From positions 1 through 64,000 of the forward strand of contig NZ_FPKR01000014.1 of assembly GCF_900119825.1 (NCBI RefSeq): a stretch of 64,000 bases of DNA, in the 5' to 3' direction. The stretch is from Chitinimonas taiwanensis DSM 18899 (GTDB taxonomy: Bacteria; Pseudomonadota; Gammaproteobacteria; Burkholderiales; Chitinimonadaceae). Each line of letters starts with the position of its first letter. Position 1 is the stretch's first letter. Positions 16,977 through 26,254 of the stretch are shown here, piece by piece. The notes beneath the pieces are model-generated. The model searched no databases. It saw only the letters and a program-made list of their open reading frames with translations, and was not told the DNA's origin. The position numbers and the translations under genes were made by a program.

Positions 16977-18743
16977 TCAGAGTTGCTGCCAATGCGACAG
17001 CGCCACGAGCGCACGAAGCTCCCGCGTATTGTTTTGCGAGCCATCACGGTGGTTATGTAGTAAAGCGCTAGTAACATCAGGATTGAACCAATCGGTTTTG
17101 GCAAGTAGGCGCTGGACATGCTCCATGACGTAAGCACTCTTTCCTTGCCGGAACCACTCCCCTACCGGAACCGTAAACATCTGCTTACGGCGATGAGCCA
17201 GATTCTCACCAATTAGGGGCGCCACGGCCTTCTTATACAAGTACTTAGTAACACCATCTTTAAGTTTGAGGGAACCAGGCATACGGAATGCGAATTCCAT
17301 CATCCGATAATCTAAGAATGGCGTACGCGCTTCCAGCGAAACAGCCATCCCCATTCTGTCCGGTTTCACCAGATTATTGCCGGAAAGCAACAGCTGCATG
17401 TCAATAAAAAGCGCTTGGTTAATTCGATCTTGATGCGCGACGGCATCAAAGTAGGGGCGCGCGACATTATAGCTATCAATCTGCGATAACTGCTTGTGCA
17501 ACCTCGCACCATAAAGACCAAACTTAGCTGAATCAGAAAAGAGGGAAATGCTCTGCAAGTACGCCCGGCGAAATGCTTCATCGTCCAACTCGGCCACACC
17601 AGACTGAGAGAAGAAATCGCGGTACTTGTCATACCCAGCAAACAGCTCATCTCCTCCATCGCCAGTGAGAACAACTTTCACATGTTTGGATGCAAGTGCG
17701 GATACGCGATACGTTGGTAGGAATGAAACATCGCCATGCGGCTGATCACAGTGCGCAGTAGCCAAGGGCCAGAGGTCAAGCATGTCTGGATCGACACGCT
17801 CCATCACATGTTGACAGCCGAATCGATCCGCAGCTTCCTGCGCATAATGTGACTCATCAAAGCGGGGGTCTTCGAAGCCGATGCAGAAAGTCTTAACTGG
17901 CTCACTCATGTGACGAGCCATGAGCCCAACAATCGTGCTTGAATCAACACCCCCAGATAAAAACGCACCAAAGGGCACATCGGAGCGAAGCCTTAGGCGC
18001 ACCGCGTCATCAAGAATGAAATTGAACTCATCAATCCAGTCGCCCTCGGCTCTGCCAAACACGGGCTCAATCTTGGCTAAATTCCACCACTGATGAGTGG
18101 AAACACCATCACGCCCCACCCTCATCATATGCCCAGGCATAAGATGCCGAACGCCTTGATACATCGTATGGGGTGCGGGGACATAGTTGAAGGTAAGGTA
18201 GTGATGCAACGCCTCTTCATCCGTCGCAGGATGAGGAATGCCAGACTTTAAGATTGATTTAATTTCTGAAGCAAATGTAATCTGACGGCCGTCGTCATGA
18301 ACATACAGAGGCTTAACGCCAATACGATCACGCACCAAATACATGGCATTTTCACGTGCATCGTAAATAGCGATAGCAAACATGCCATTTAGCTTATGCA
18401 AGAAACCAATACCTTCCGACTCGTAGAGACGTAAAAGTACCTCGGTATCAGAATGCGTCCGACATGGATAACCTGCGCGAGCTAATTCCTGAGCCAACTC
18501 TACATGATTGAAGATCTCGCCATTTTGAACAACAACGATCTTCCCATCATCGGAAAAAAAGGGCTGGTGCCCGCCCTTCACATCAATAATTGACAAGCGC
18601 TGATTACCTACTGCGGCTCCTACACCAGCATAAATGCCCTGATCATCAGGACCACGATGACGTATTGCCCCACCCATCTCCGCAAGAACAGCCGTATCCA
18701 GCGAATTGCCTGACCGATTGTAGTAGCCAAAAATACCGCACAT
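16977..18743 (-). CDS. Asparagine synthase-like glutamine-hydrolysing amidotransferase (AsnB family)
   Basis: This 588-residue protein starts MCGIFGYYNRSG, so Cys2 is the class II glutaminase nucleophile, followed by RHRGPDDQG and the synthetase PP-loop LSGGVDSSTIVGLM, GDGGDELFAGYDKY and SLEARTPFLDYRMMEFAF. Proteins of this type recur in polysaccharide loci where they are thought to amidate sugar acids or supply amides, although free asparagine synthesis cannot be excluded. One base separates it from the initiating sugar transferase. Confidence 0.9.
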   Translation of the reverse strand: MCGIFGYYNRSGNSLDTAVLAEMGGAIRHRGPDDQGIYAGVGAAVGNQRLSIIDVKGGHQPFFSDDGKIVVVQNGEIFNHVELAQELARAGYPCRTHSDTEVLLRLYESEGIGFLHKLNGMFAIAIYDARENAMYLVRDRIGVKPLYVHDDGRQITFASEIKSILKSGIPHPATDEEALHHYLTFNYVPAPHTMYQGVRHLMPGHMMRVGRDGVSTHQWWNLAKIEPVFGRAEGDWIDEFNFILDDAVRLRLRSDVPFGAFLSGGVDSSTIVGLMARHMSEPVKTFCIGFEDPRFDESHYAQEAADRFGCQHVMERVDPDMLDLWPLATAHCDQPHGDVSFLPTYRVSALASKHVKVVLTGDGGDELFAGYDKYRDFFSQSGVAELDDEAFRRAYLQSISLFSDSAKFGLYGARLHKQLSQIDSYNVARPYFDAVAHQDRINQALFIDMQLLLSGNNLVKPDRMGMAVSLEARTPFLDYRMMEFAFRMPGSLKLKDGVTKYLYKKAVAPLIGENLAHRRKQMFTVPVGEWFRQGKSAYVMEHVQRLLAKTDWFNPDVTSALLHNHRDGSQNNTRELRALVALSHWQQL

Positions 18744-18744
18744 A

Positions 18745-19299
18745 TTAGTTGCCGCCTTTAAATACGACCTGCTTGAAGGTCATCAGTATGATTTTAACAT
18801 CGAGTCGTATTGATGCATTCCGAGCGTATTCCAAGTCCAATGCTTTACGCTGCTCCGTCGTAGCTTCGGAACGAAGCGTAGCTTGAGCAAGACCTGTAAT
18901 GCCTGGCCGAACTTGATGTCTGACAGCCCAATCTACGTCAGAATAGAGCTCGCGCTGTGCAGGAACATCAGGACGCGGACCAACGACACTCATGTCTCCA
19001 CAAAGCACGTTGAATAATTGAGGTAGCTCATCAATGCTCGTACGACGGATAAACCGTCCGACAGGAGTAATACGTGGGTCATTATCTTGCGTCGAATACC
19101 CACCCAGACTTTCGGCATTTAGGACCATACTTCTAAATTTCCACATACGAAACAACCGTCCTTTTTTACCAACTCGTAATTGGCTAAAGAAAACCGGACC
19201 ACCATCTTGCAGCCAAATAAAAATTGCAGCTAGCACTAAAATAGGCAGCAATAGGAACATAGCAAGTGCTGAGCACAGCACATCGAAAACACGTTTCAT
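18745..19299 (-). CDS. Initiating undecaprenyl-phosphate sugar transferase (PglC/WcaJ C-terminal type)
   Basis: The 184-residue enzyme is the small, one-helix form of the bacterial sugar transferase family: an N-terminal hydrophobic segment (VFDVLCSALAMFLLLPILVL), then FRMWKFRSM, TSIDELPQLFNVLCGDMSVVG and RPGITGLAQ. It transfers a sugar-1-phosphate, probably of the bacillosamine or HexNAc type, to undecaprenyl phosphate to start repeat-unit assembly. The frame extends to a TTG at 19320, but the ATG at 19299 begins the typical MKRVFDV start. Confidence 0.94.
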   Translation of the reverse strand: MKRVFDVLCSALAMFLLLPILVLAAIFIWLQDGGPVFFSQLRVGKKGRLFRMWKFRSMVLNAESLGGYSTQDNDPRITPVGRFIRRTSIDELPQLFNVLCGDMSVVGPRPDVPAQRELYSDVDWAVRHQVRPGITGLAQATLRSEATTEQRKALDLEYARNASIRLDVKIILMTFKQVVFKGGN

Positions 19300-19327
19300 T
19301 TTTTGGCAAATCCCAACCAATCTCGCA

Positions 19328-20812
19328 TCATGTCGAACGCTGAGAAAAAATCACAATAACACCCATTGCAATAATTAGCGTGAGCATACTTGCTAAGCTA
19401 TTGCCTTGAGTAAAATGGCGTAGGAAAAAATCCAAAGCCATTGCCGCTGCCGAGACTGCGACAACTATTCCAACACCCACAGTCATCTTCGTATCCCACC
19501 AAGTAAATCGAAATGATTTTATTAGTCCACTTAACCTAGCAAGCGCCAATGCGTGAGTAGTCTGAAATAGAACAACCGCGCAGGCAAGCAAGCCCTCCGA
19601 ACTCATCCATAACCCAGGAAGTGCAAAGACCGGTAACAATAATAGACAGCCTATCGTTGCCTTAAGCACAGCCGCATGTTTTTCCTGAGAGTTCAGTGCA
19701 GCCATTGCCATGCTAGTCAACGCCAAGAATGGCAGCCCAACCATCAGGATCCGAGTCAAACGCGTCACTCTCTCGACCGACTCTGAGCTCATTGCCCCCC
19801 CACCGAAAACGAGCGCTACAATTGCCTCTGCAAAAAATGCCACTAGAAGCCCGGCCCCCAATCCATTCAGCGTGGAACGGCGGACTCCATCATGCAAAGC
19901 AGTACGCGCTTCAAGTACATTTTGGTGTGCGTTGTAGTGACTTAGTCGAGCCAACGCGACGGTTGCAATCGACGTTATAAGCACCCCCATAGGTAGCTCC
20001 ACAAGCTTCGTCGCATAATTAAACGCTGATATCGCGCCGTCACTCACATTTGATGCAAGTGCCCTAACAATTACGGGCACTAACAACATCAGAGACGCGC
20101 TCAATGCAGTAAGCAGGAACCCCCGTACGAAGCTCAAGTCTAGCAGCCGTCCTCTAACTTCTCCGAAAAACCAGCCACGATGCAAGCACGCGAGCTGGGA
20201 AAAAAAGCGCACGCCAGCACCAACAGCAATTCCCAGACCAAGCACTGATAACGACTGATCTACATCGGTGCTAATCATCAGGGCAGCAATAACAGAAACA
20301 TTGAAGACCAACGTCCCCAAACCGGCGATCAGAAATCGGTGCTGCGCACTTAACGCGGCAGTAGTAACGCCAGAAGCCGCTGTAAGTGGGATTGCAAGAG
20401 CTGTAGCAATAATCGCCATAGAGGACGGGAGTGATTCGGGCAATATACCGGGAGCAAGTAATGAAAAGAATACATTTGGTAGCGCGCTAAAGAAAATTGC
20501 AAATAGCCCGAACAATAACAAGACTAATAGTAGAGTCTGCCTTATCAGAAGCTGCGCTTCGCTCTCTTGAAGTGACTTCAAACGAGGAACAAGTGCCGCA
20601 GTCAATCCCCCCGAGAGTAGTAAATTTACCAACAGGTCCGGAAGGGTAAGTAACAGAACTGCGACGTCCGCTCGCGCAGAAACCCCGAAACTAGAGGCCA
20701 ATTCAACTTCCCGTACTAATCCACTAAGTCTCCCCGCCAAAACTCCAAGCCCTAAGAGCGCGCTAGCACCAATCACCCAAGGACCAAAACGAAAATTGCC
20801 ATCGGTGGACAT
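19328..20812 (-). CDS. MurJ/MviN-family lipid-linked oligosaccharide flippase
   Basis: A 494-residue polytopic protein with about 14 membrane helices and the early MurJ segment VREVELASSFGVSARADVAVLL followed by NLLLSGGLTAALVPRL. MurJ proteins flip lipid II; as no Wzx exists in the locus, this copy likely flips the completed glycan repeat unit. A housekeeping murJ is expected elsewhere in the genome. A G7 run lies at 19795-19801. Three bases separate it from the aldolase-like gene. Confidence 0.88.
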   Translation of the reverse strand: MSTDGNFRFGPWVIGASALLGLGVLAGRLSGLVREVELASSFGVSARADVAVLLLTLPDLLVNLLLSGGLTAALVPRLKSLQESEAQLLIRQTLLLVLLLFGLFAIFFSALPNVFFSLLAPGILPESLPSSMAIIATALAIPLTAASGVTTAALSAQHRFLIAGLGTLVFNVSVIAALMISTDVDQSLSVLGLGIAVGAGVRFFSQLACLHRGWFFGEVRGRLLDLSFVRGFLLTALSASLMLLVPVIVRALASNVSDGAISAFNYATKLVELPMGVLITSIATVALARLSHYNAHQNVLEARTALHDGVRRSTLNGLGAGLLVAFFAEAIVALVFGGGAMSSESVERVTRLTRILMVGLPFLALTSMAMAALNSQEKHAAVLKATIGCLLLLPVFALPGLWMSSEGLLACAVVLFQTTHALALARLSGLIKSFRFTWWDTKMTVGVGIVVAVSAAAMALDFFLRHFTQGNSLASMLTLIIAMGVIVIFSQRST

Positions 20813-20815
20813 ATG

Positions 20816-21658
20816 CTAACCACGTCGCTTGGCTATCGCAGCAACAACTTGAGTAATAGCGGATCTAATCTCACCATGCCGCAGTTCAAGCTCATCGATA
20901 GTGCTTTCGCGATACCTCTCATAAGCCTTGCGTAGCTTTCGAATCTCTTCGGCAAAGTCCATCTGCTGCTGAATTTCTTCCACACTACGTGCATTACGGT
21001 GAAATGTTCGAGACAAGATAGCAGCGGTTGAACCTAGGCGAACATGCTCAGCCAGTAGTAAATCTGCAGGGAGTAGTCCCTCTCCAGCCCGAGCTACGCC
21101 ACCAATTCCAAAAGGGATGGCATTTTCTCGGAGTATTTTGGCCATGCGCTCAACATGACCGGAGAGGAGGAGCTCAAACATGAAGCTATAACCTAGCTCT
21201 AAATGCAAGTCATTTAGGCCAATATGAACTTCGTTCACACCCGGAACTCGAATGCAATCAGCAAGATTTTCCATCGCATCGATGGTTTCTACCAAGAGAC
21301 ACACCTTAGCCCTGGAATTCACCGCTCTACAATAACGCCTCACTTCGTCGCTAGTGCGGAACATTGGCAACATCAAAATATCTGCACCACGGGATATTGC
21401 GGCATCCACTTCAGACTCAATATCCGAATGAATAGGATTTGTTCTCACAAGCAATGAACCAGAAGGCACAACAGGACGCAGCAGTGAAATATCTTCAATC
21501 TTATGTCGACTGATCACTGTATCCAAATGACCTTGACGCTCAACCTTCCCCAATATTTCAAGATCCAAAAAAATTCGATCCGCACCATTCTTGATTGCAA
21601 AAGACGCAACCTCTGGGCTTGATGCTATAAACAAAAAACTACACTTATTAATATTCAT
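20816..21658 (-). CDS. HpcH/HpaI aldolase / citrate lyase family protein
   Basis: The 280-residue TIM-barrel protein has FLDLE near the start, LLVRTNPIHS, AISRGADILMLPMF, VCLLVETIDAMENL and NEVHIGLNDLHLELG, which match the metal-dependent aldolase and citrate lyase beta fold. The frame could open at 21724, but ATG 21658 begins the barrel (INKCSFLFIASS). A charged, probably coiled-coil tail follows (EIRKLRKAYERYRES). The substrate is unknown; in this operon it may supply or cleave a pyruvyl or keto-acid unit of the glycan. Confidence 0.8.
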   Translation of the reverse strand: MNINKCSFLFIASSPEVASFAIKNGADRIFLDLEILGKVERQGHLDTVISRHKIEDISLLRPVVPSGSLLVRTNPIHSDIESEVDAAISRGADILMLPMFRTSDEVRRYCRAVNSRAKVCLLVETIDAMENLADCIRVPGVNEVHIGLNDLHLELGYSFMFELLLSGHVERMAKILRENAIPFGIGGVARAGEGLLPADLLLAEHVRLGSTAAILSRTFHRNARSVEEIQQQMDFAEEIRKLRKAYERYRESTIDELELRHGEIRSAITQVVAAIAKRRG

Positions 21659-21808
21659 TCCTAAAACCTTGAATGCCACTGAGGCAAATATACTAAGCAG
21701 TAAAAGAGGGAGGCCTCTAGCCATCCCCTTTCAGCATCCGAATATCTTCGAAAACAACCTTAACATTAAGCGCCAGAATCATCTTTAGATGATATCTTGA
21801 CAACGGTA

Positions 21809-22966
21809 TTACCCAGCATCTCTCCACCCCAAATGCCGCGCACGGAGTAGTACAAATAGGGAGGAAAGAAATAGGCTTAACAAGCCACCCGAAATTCCAA
21901 TTAATAGGCGACGCGGCCCGCTTTTCCGCTCTGGGATCTGAGCAACATCGAGAGCCTGAATAACCGCCCCTTCATTCGCCTCATCAAGCCGAGCCAACTC
22001 AAACTGACGTGCAATCATTTCCATTAAAAGTTCATTATATTTTACCTCGCGCGCACTCCTCACATACGCTAAAGCAGCACCAGGAAGCGTTGAGCGCGAC
22101 AAGAAGCCTTGCTCACCTGGCGATTGCTTAGAAACTGCTAGTTGCAGCTCCTTACGCAACTCAACCAAGGCAGCCTGAGCACGTTGATACTCAGGATTAT
22201 CCGAAGTCATACCTTGACGCATCGCAGCAGACTGAATTTCCTGAGCAGAGATTTGAGCACGAATTTGAGCAATACGTTCCATTGCGGATTTCGCCTCTCC
22301 TTCCAAGTGCAAAATCCCAGTCTGGGCCTGAATTTCTACGAGCTTAGCCTCAGACATTGCCAGTCTTTCTTTGATTGAATTTAATTGATTCCCAAAAAAA
22401 AGTCGACGCTGCGCTGCGGCAGTTACCGCCAAACCACCAGCAACCCTTCGCAACTCCACGACGTAGCCATTCGCTATAGCTGCAGCCTTATTTGGATCTC
22501 GGCTCTCGACACTAATCGATATTAACCCGTCCTTTCCTGAAGAAATCTGTGTCGAGGACAATAGCGCATCAACCGCTTCCTCCCGCAACTTCACTTGGTA
22601 GTACTGGATAAGCCCAAATTTACTAACCATTGCATCTGTTACGCTACGACTTTTCAACATGCTGATATAGATTTCAGCGGGATTCTTAATACCAAGAGCA
22701 GCTCCGGCACCGCCAGCCAATCCACCAATCTGTGCCAAGGCTGCGCTCGCGGCAGACTGCTGTTGTTGCGGAGGCATTATCAAAGTCTTGGCGGTGTAAA
22801 CCTTGGGCAAAAGAAATGCGCATCCCAAAAAGGCAATAAAACCGACGATGGAAATAGCAACTATTAGCCTTCTGCTATTCCACAAAGGCAAGATCAAGTC
22901 CTGCAGCGATATATCGGAACCGCGATCTAACAAATCAATTGACTCCTGATTGTTGTGCATACTCAA
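21809..22966 (-). CDS. Polysaccharide co-polymerase / chain-length determinant (Wzz family)
   Basis: At 385 residues it has the PCP topology: a short cytoplasmic N-terminus, a membrane helix at about 33-53 (RLIVAISIVGFIAFLGCAFLL), a long helical periplasmic part with coiled-coil character (about 190-330), and a second helix near 355-378 preceded by the Pro-rich PERKSGPRRLL. It lacks an attached tyrosine kinase domain. It sets glycan chain length together with the export protein, whose gene ends four bases upstream. Confidence 0.92.
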   Translation of the reverse strand: MSMHNNQESIDLLDRGSDISLQDLILPLWNSRRLIVAISIVGFIAFLGCAFLLPKVYTAKTLIMPPQQQQSAASAALAQIGGLAGGAGAALGIKNPAEIYISMLKSRSVTDAMVSKFGLIQYYQVKLREEAVDALLSSTQISSGKDGLISISVESRDPNKAAAIANGYVVELRRVAGGLAVTAAAQRRLFFGNQLNSIKERLAMSEAKLVEIQAQTGILHLEGEAKSAMERIAQIRAQISAQEIQSAAMRQGMTSDNPEYQRAQAALVELRKELQLAVSKQSPGEQGFLSRSTLPGAALAYVRSAREVKYNELLMEMIARQFELARLDEANEGAVIQALDVAQIPERKSGPRRLLIGISGGLLSLFLSSLFVLLRARHLGWRDAG

Positions 22967-22970
22967 CTCA

Positions 22971-25403
22971 TCAATTCAAGGATTTAAATGCAGCCGCACC
23001 TAAAGCAAACTGGTAGATAATTTGAGACCAGTCCTTTAACTCACGCATCCAAGAAATCTTGTTAAAATCTTCCGGTACGACAATCGTATCGCCAGGCATA
23101 ATCTCAATACCGCGCATCGCACCAAACAGCCCCTGATTTCGTTTATTCACAACCGAGCCATCCGCACGAATCACAAAGGTGTCCGCCTCATCAGCCGAGC
23201 GTGTTGCGCCACCGGCTTGTGCAACATAGTCACCGAGTCGCTTTGTATCGCGGTGGATGTAGGCATTCTGGCTATAAACCGACCCTTGAACCAATACGAA
23301 TCCAGGCCGCGCCGGAACAAACAGTCGGTCGCCATCTTCGAGCGGCAAATCGGGGAGTTCATCCCAAGTGCGAGCGTCGGTCTCTAACTCAAGCACGATT
23401 CGTCCCGTCACGGGCGTTTGCCGCAGCTTGGCGACAAGTTGCTGCTGCGCATCCAAGTCGGCCTTAAGTGCCGCCTGCGCCTCTGGCGTGATGGCCTGAT
23501 TGGCCTTGATGGAAGCTGAGCGTTGCAGCTCTTGCTCCAACCGATCGGCCAACTCCTTGAGCTTAAGTTGCTGAAGTTGTTTGGCTGACTCGCGATTCAG
23601 TTCAGCACCGAACAAGTAGGCATTAGACGTGAGCCCTCCCACTCGACTTACAAGTTGACGTAAGGACTCACCCGCTTGCACACGATAGACACCTGGATTG
23701 GCAACCTCGCCTTCCAAGCGCACAAAACGCGTCTGCTTTTGTGAGGGAGCAACAATGTCACGATTGGAAAAGACCGTAACGGTATCGCCTGCCTGCAGAA
23801 GAATGTTCTGACTTGGATCGCGCTCCAACACCGCTTTGCCAAGATTAAACGGAACAAGGTCTGTAGACAGATCAGGCGCCATACGCTCAACCACAGCGTA
23901 GTCCCAATTAACTTCCAGATTGCCACGATCAAGCTCTTCGGTGAACTTGCCCTGCCCAGTTGTAACTGAAGCATCGCCGAGCGCGGCTCGCGCATCGGAC
24001 TGGAATTGACTACTTAGCTGAGCAGGCTTAGCCCGCAACTTGCTCAACTCGGGCGCAGCTCCTACTTGGCTGTTCAAACCACCAAGCCTGCCCTTAGAAG
24101 TCTCGCTCCCCTCATCCTTCAACCAGCTTTCTGCAACACCAGCGCGGCTGCGATTTACCCAGTAGCCAGGAACAATCAATGCATTCTTGTCAGGGATGAT
24201 ATCGCTGATGCGCATGCCTTCGCGCCATGGGAAACGCATCGTCTGCGCAACATTGCCGCGCAGGGTCACGGCATTTTGCAACTGCGGGGAAACCGCGTGC
24301 ACATTCACCACATCGCCGGCTTCCAGCTTTGCGCTAGCTTCGCTGCCATCGAGCTTAAATGTGACAACCTGCCGGGCTTTGCGGCCCGCAATGCGCTCGA
24401 CGCTCACCTGCTGACCAGCCGCCGTCGTCGACAAGCCGCCAGACCACCCCAGCAGATCCTTCAGAGAGCTATCGACCTTGGCTTCATAAACCGCGGGGCG
24501 ATTGATGCTGCCGTAAATGGCGACTTGGGTACCAACCGGCGGAATGTAGACCACATCGCCCGGCAGAAGGCGAACATCGTTCTGCTTGTCTCCATCGACG
24601 ATCAGGTCGTAAAGATCGAAGGTGGTGACCACCTTGCCACTGCGCTTGAGTTGAATCGCCCGCATCGAACCGCCCGGCGCCGGACCACCGGAGGCGAGCA
24701 GTGCGTTGACCAAGGTGCTCAGAGAGCTAACGGTGTAGGTACCCGGGCGTTTGGCCTGGCCAACCACAAAGACCTGCATGGCACGCAACTGGCCCATACT
24801 CACAGTCAGGTCAAAATTCTTATAGATGCGGCCAACTGCTGCCTTCACTTGCGGCACCACATCCTGGTAACGCAAACCACCTACGTTGAGATTGCCCACC
24901 TTGGGGATAAAAATCGCACCGTTACGTCCCACAGTGGCCGTCACGTCGATGTCCACCTGTCCCCAGCCACGAATCAGCAGCTCATCACCCGGCCCCAGCA
25001 CATAGTCGGGCGTGACAGGTACGTTGTCGAGCGGGGCAAAAGTGGATGGTGGCTGCGCGAACATCTCCTGACCAAAGATAGGCAGGTCCTGACCCGTCGT
25101 AATACGGATCAGGTCCTGGAACTCCGTTGGCTGGACAGGCTCCGGCAGAGCATAGCTGGAGGCAACGCGCTCACGGGTGTCGCCGAGTCGATCAGATGGC
25201 GCGCGAGAATTCACCTCGGCAGCAGCTTGACCCCGGGAACGAATTCGTGGCGTTGTATCAGCATTTCCACCCAGCGATTGCAAGCCCGCGGGTAGCGCAT
25301 AGTCAAGCGCAGGCTCTGCGGCAAGGGCCGAGACTGGAAAAGCGAAAGCCAGAGCAAGTGACGCCGCAAGGCGCAGAGAGAGAAAACGGGTCATTGGAAC
25401 CAT
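22971..25403 (-). CDS. Wza-like outer-membrane polysaccharide export protein with SLBB domains
   Basis: An 810-residue protein with a signal peptide (SLRLAASLALAFAFPVSALAAEP), a polysaccharide export domain around 130-210 (YVLGPGDELLIRGWGQVDI), and several SLBB units (QVFVVGQAKRPGTYTV, VAIYGSINRPAVYEAK, RLEGEVANPGVYRV, VLVQGSVYSQNAY). It forms the outer-membrane exit channel and is the first gene of the operon. It is longer than E. coli Wza, as in other SLBB-rich exporters. No signal-peptide Cys lipobox is evident. G+C content falls along the gene towards its 3' end. Confidence 0.94.
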   Translation of the reverse strand: MVPMTRFLSLRLAASLALAFAFPVSALAAEPALDYALPAGLQSLGGNADTTPRIRSRGQAAAEVNSRAPSDRLGDTRERVASSYALPEPVQPTEFQDLIRITTGQDLPIFGQEMFAQPPSTFAPLDNVPVTPDYVLGPGDELLIRGWGQVDIDVTATVGRNGAIFIPKVGNLNVGGLRYQDVVPQVKAAVGRIYKNFDLTVSMGQLRAMQVFVVGQAKRPGTYTVSSLSTLVNALLASGGPAPGGSMRAIQLKRSGKVVTTFDLYDLIVDGDKQNDVRLLPGDVVYIPPVGTQVAIYGSINRPAVYEAKVDSSLKDLLGWSGGLSTTAAGQQVSVERIAGRKARQVVTFKLDGSEASAKLEAGDVVNVHAVSPQLQNAVTLRGNVAQTMRFPWREGMRISDIIPDKNALIVPGYWVNRSRAGVAESWLKDEGSETSKGRLGGLNSQVGAAPELSKLRAKPAQLSSQFQSDARAALGDASVTTGQGKFTEELDRGNLEVNWDYAVVERMAPDLSTDLVPFNLGKAVLERDPSQNILLQAGDTVTVFSNRDIVAPSQKQTRFVRLEGEVANPGVYRVQAGESLRQLVSRVGGLTSNAYLFGAELNRESAKQLQQLKLKELADRLEQELQRSASIKANQAITPEAQAALKADLDAQQQLVAKLRQTPVTGRIVLELETDARTWDELPDLPLEDGDRLFVPARPGFVLVQGSVYSQNAYIHRDTKRLGDYVAQAGGATRSADEADTFVIRADGSVVNKRNQGLFGAMRGIEIMPGDTIVVPEDFNKISWMRELKDWSQIIYQFALGAAAFKSLN

Positions 25404-25558
25404 TCAATGAATACTAGATATGCAGATCAAAGGTTGGCTTATGTATAGGGCCATAGGATGCGGCGCATCGCATCATACCTGCTGTTGCGCTTGCACGACA
25501 AAACGGGATGGGCAGGCGTTGCACCGCCGCTTCACCGCGCACTCATCATGAAACTCGC

Positions 25559-26200
25559 TCAAAACAGCCAGGCCAGCATGCCAAACGTGGCACGCAGCAA
25601 GGGCTGCATGATGACGGCAAGCAGGCCGGTCACCATCAGGCCGATCAGGATGAACATGGCATAGGGCTCGACCTGGGCCAGGGTATGGGCGGCGCGATTC
25701 GGTAGCAGCGATAGCAGGATGCGCCCACCATCCAAAGGCGGAAGCGGCAGCAGGTTCAGCACCAGCAGGATCACATTGATGTGGATGCCGGCCTGGGCCA
25801 TGAAATTCAGCGGCGCTTGGTAGGACGAGCCCTCAAAGCCCGCAGCCAGCTTGAGCATCAGTACCCAGCCGATGGCCATCAGCAGATTGGCTGCCGGGCC
25901 GGCCGCCGCAACCCACAACATATCGCGCTTGGGCTGGCGCAGATTGCGGGTTTCGACCGGCACCGGCTTGGCCCAACCGAACAGGAAACCACCAAGCACC
26001 AGTGCAATGGCCGGGATCAGCACAGTGCCAATCGGATCGATATGCTTGAGCGGGTTCAGCGTCAGGCGCCCTAGCATCTCGGCGGTCCGGTCGCCAAAGT
26101 GCCGGGCGGCATAGCCATGTGCGGCCTCGTGCACGGTAATCGCCAGCAGCACCGGTAGCGCGTAGATGGCAATCTTCTGGATCAGGTTCCAGTCATCCAT
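25559..26200 (-). CDS. Site-2 protease-like membrane metallopeptidase (M50 family)
   Basis: This 213-residue membrane protein carries HEAAH (the HExxH zinc motif) in its first helix, NPLKHIDPIGTVLIP and the second metal motif LNLLPLPPLDGGRIL, all typical of small prokaryotic M50 peptidases. The ATG at 26200 begins the natural N-terminus (MDDWNLIQKI); an in-frame ATG lies at 26212. The protein is predicted to cleave membrane-embedded substrates, which are unknown. The stretch 25404-25558 before it, upstream of wza, shows no clear promoter or JUMPstart element. Confidence 0.92.
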   Translation of the reverse strand: MDDWNLIQKIAIYALPVLLAITVHEAAHGYAARHFGDRTAEMLGRLTLNPLKHIDPIGTVLIPAIALVLGGFLFGWAKPVPVETRNLRQPKRDMLWVAAAGPAANLLMAIGWVLMLKLAAGFEGSSYQAPLNFMAQAGIHINVILLVLNLLPLPPLDGGRILLSLLPNRAAHTLAQVEPYAMFILIGLMVTGLLAVIMQPLLRATFGMLAWLF

Positions 26201-26254
26201 GCGCGCCCCCATCCTGGCGATAGGCCTGCGCGAGGCAGACCGTCGTTATCGCAT

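Noticed and set aside
24066-25295. Long plus-strand open frame of about 400 codons opposite wza
   Set aside because: It is antisense to a well-supported export protein, has no recognisable domain and owes its length to the coding bias of the opposite strand.
25404-25558. JUMPstart/ops element upstream of the glycan operon
   Set aside because: No GGCGGTAG-type sequence or convincing -35/-10 pair was found between wza and the M50 gene.
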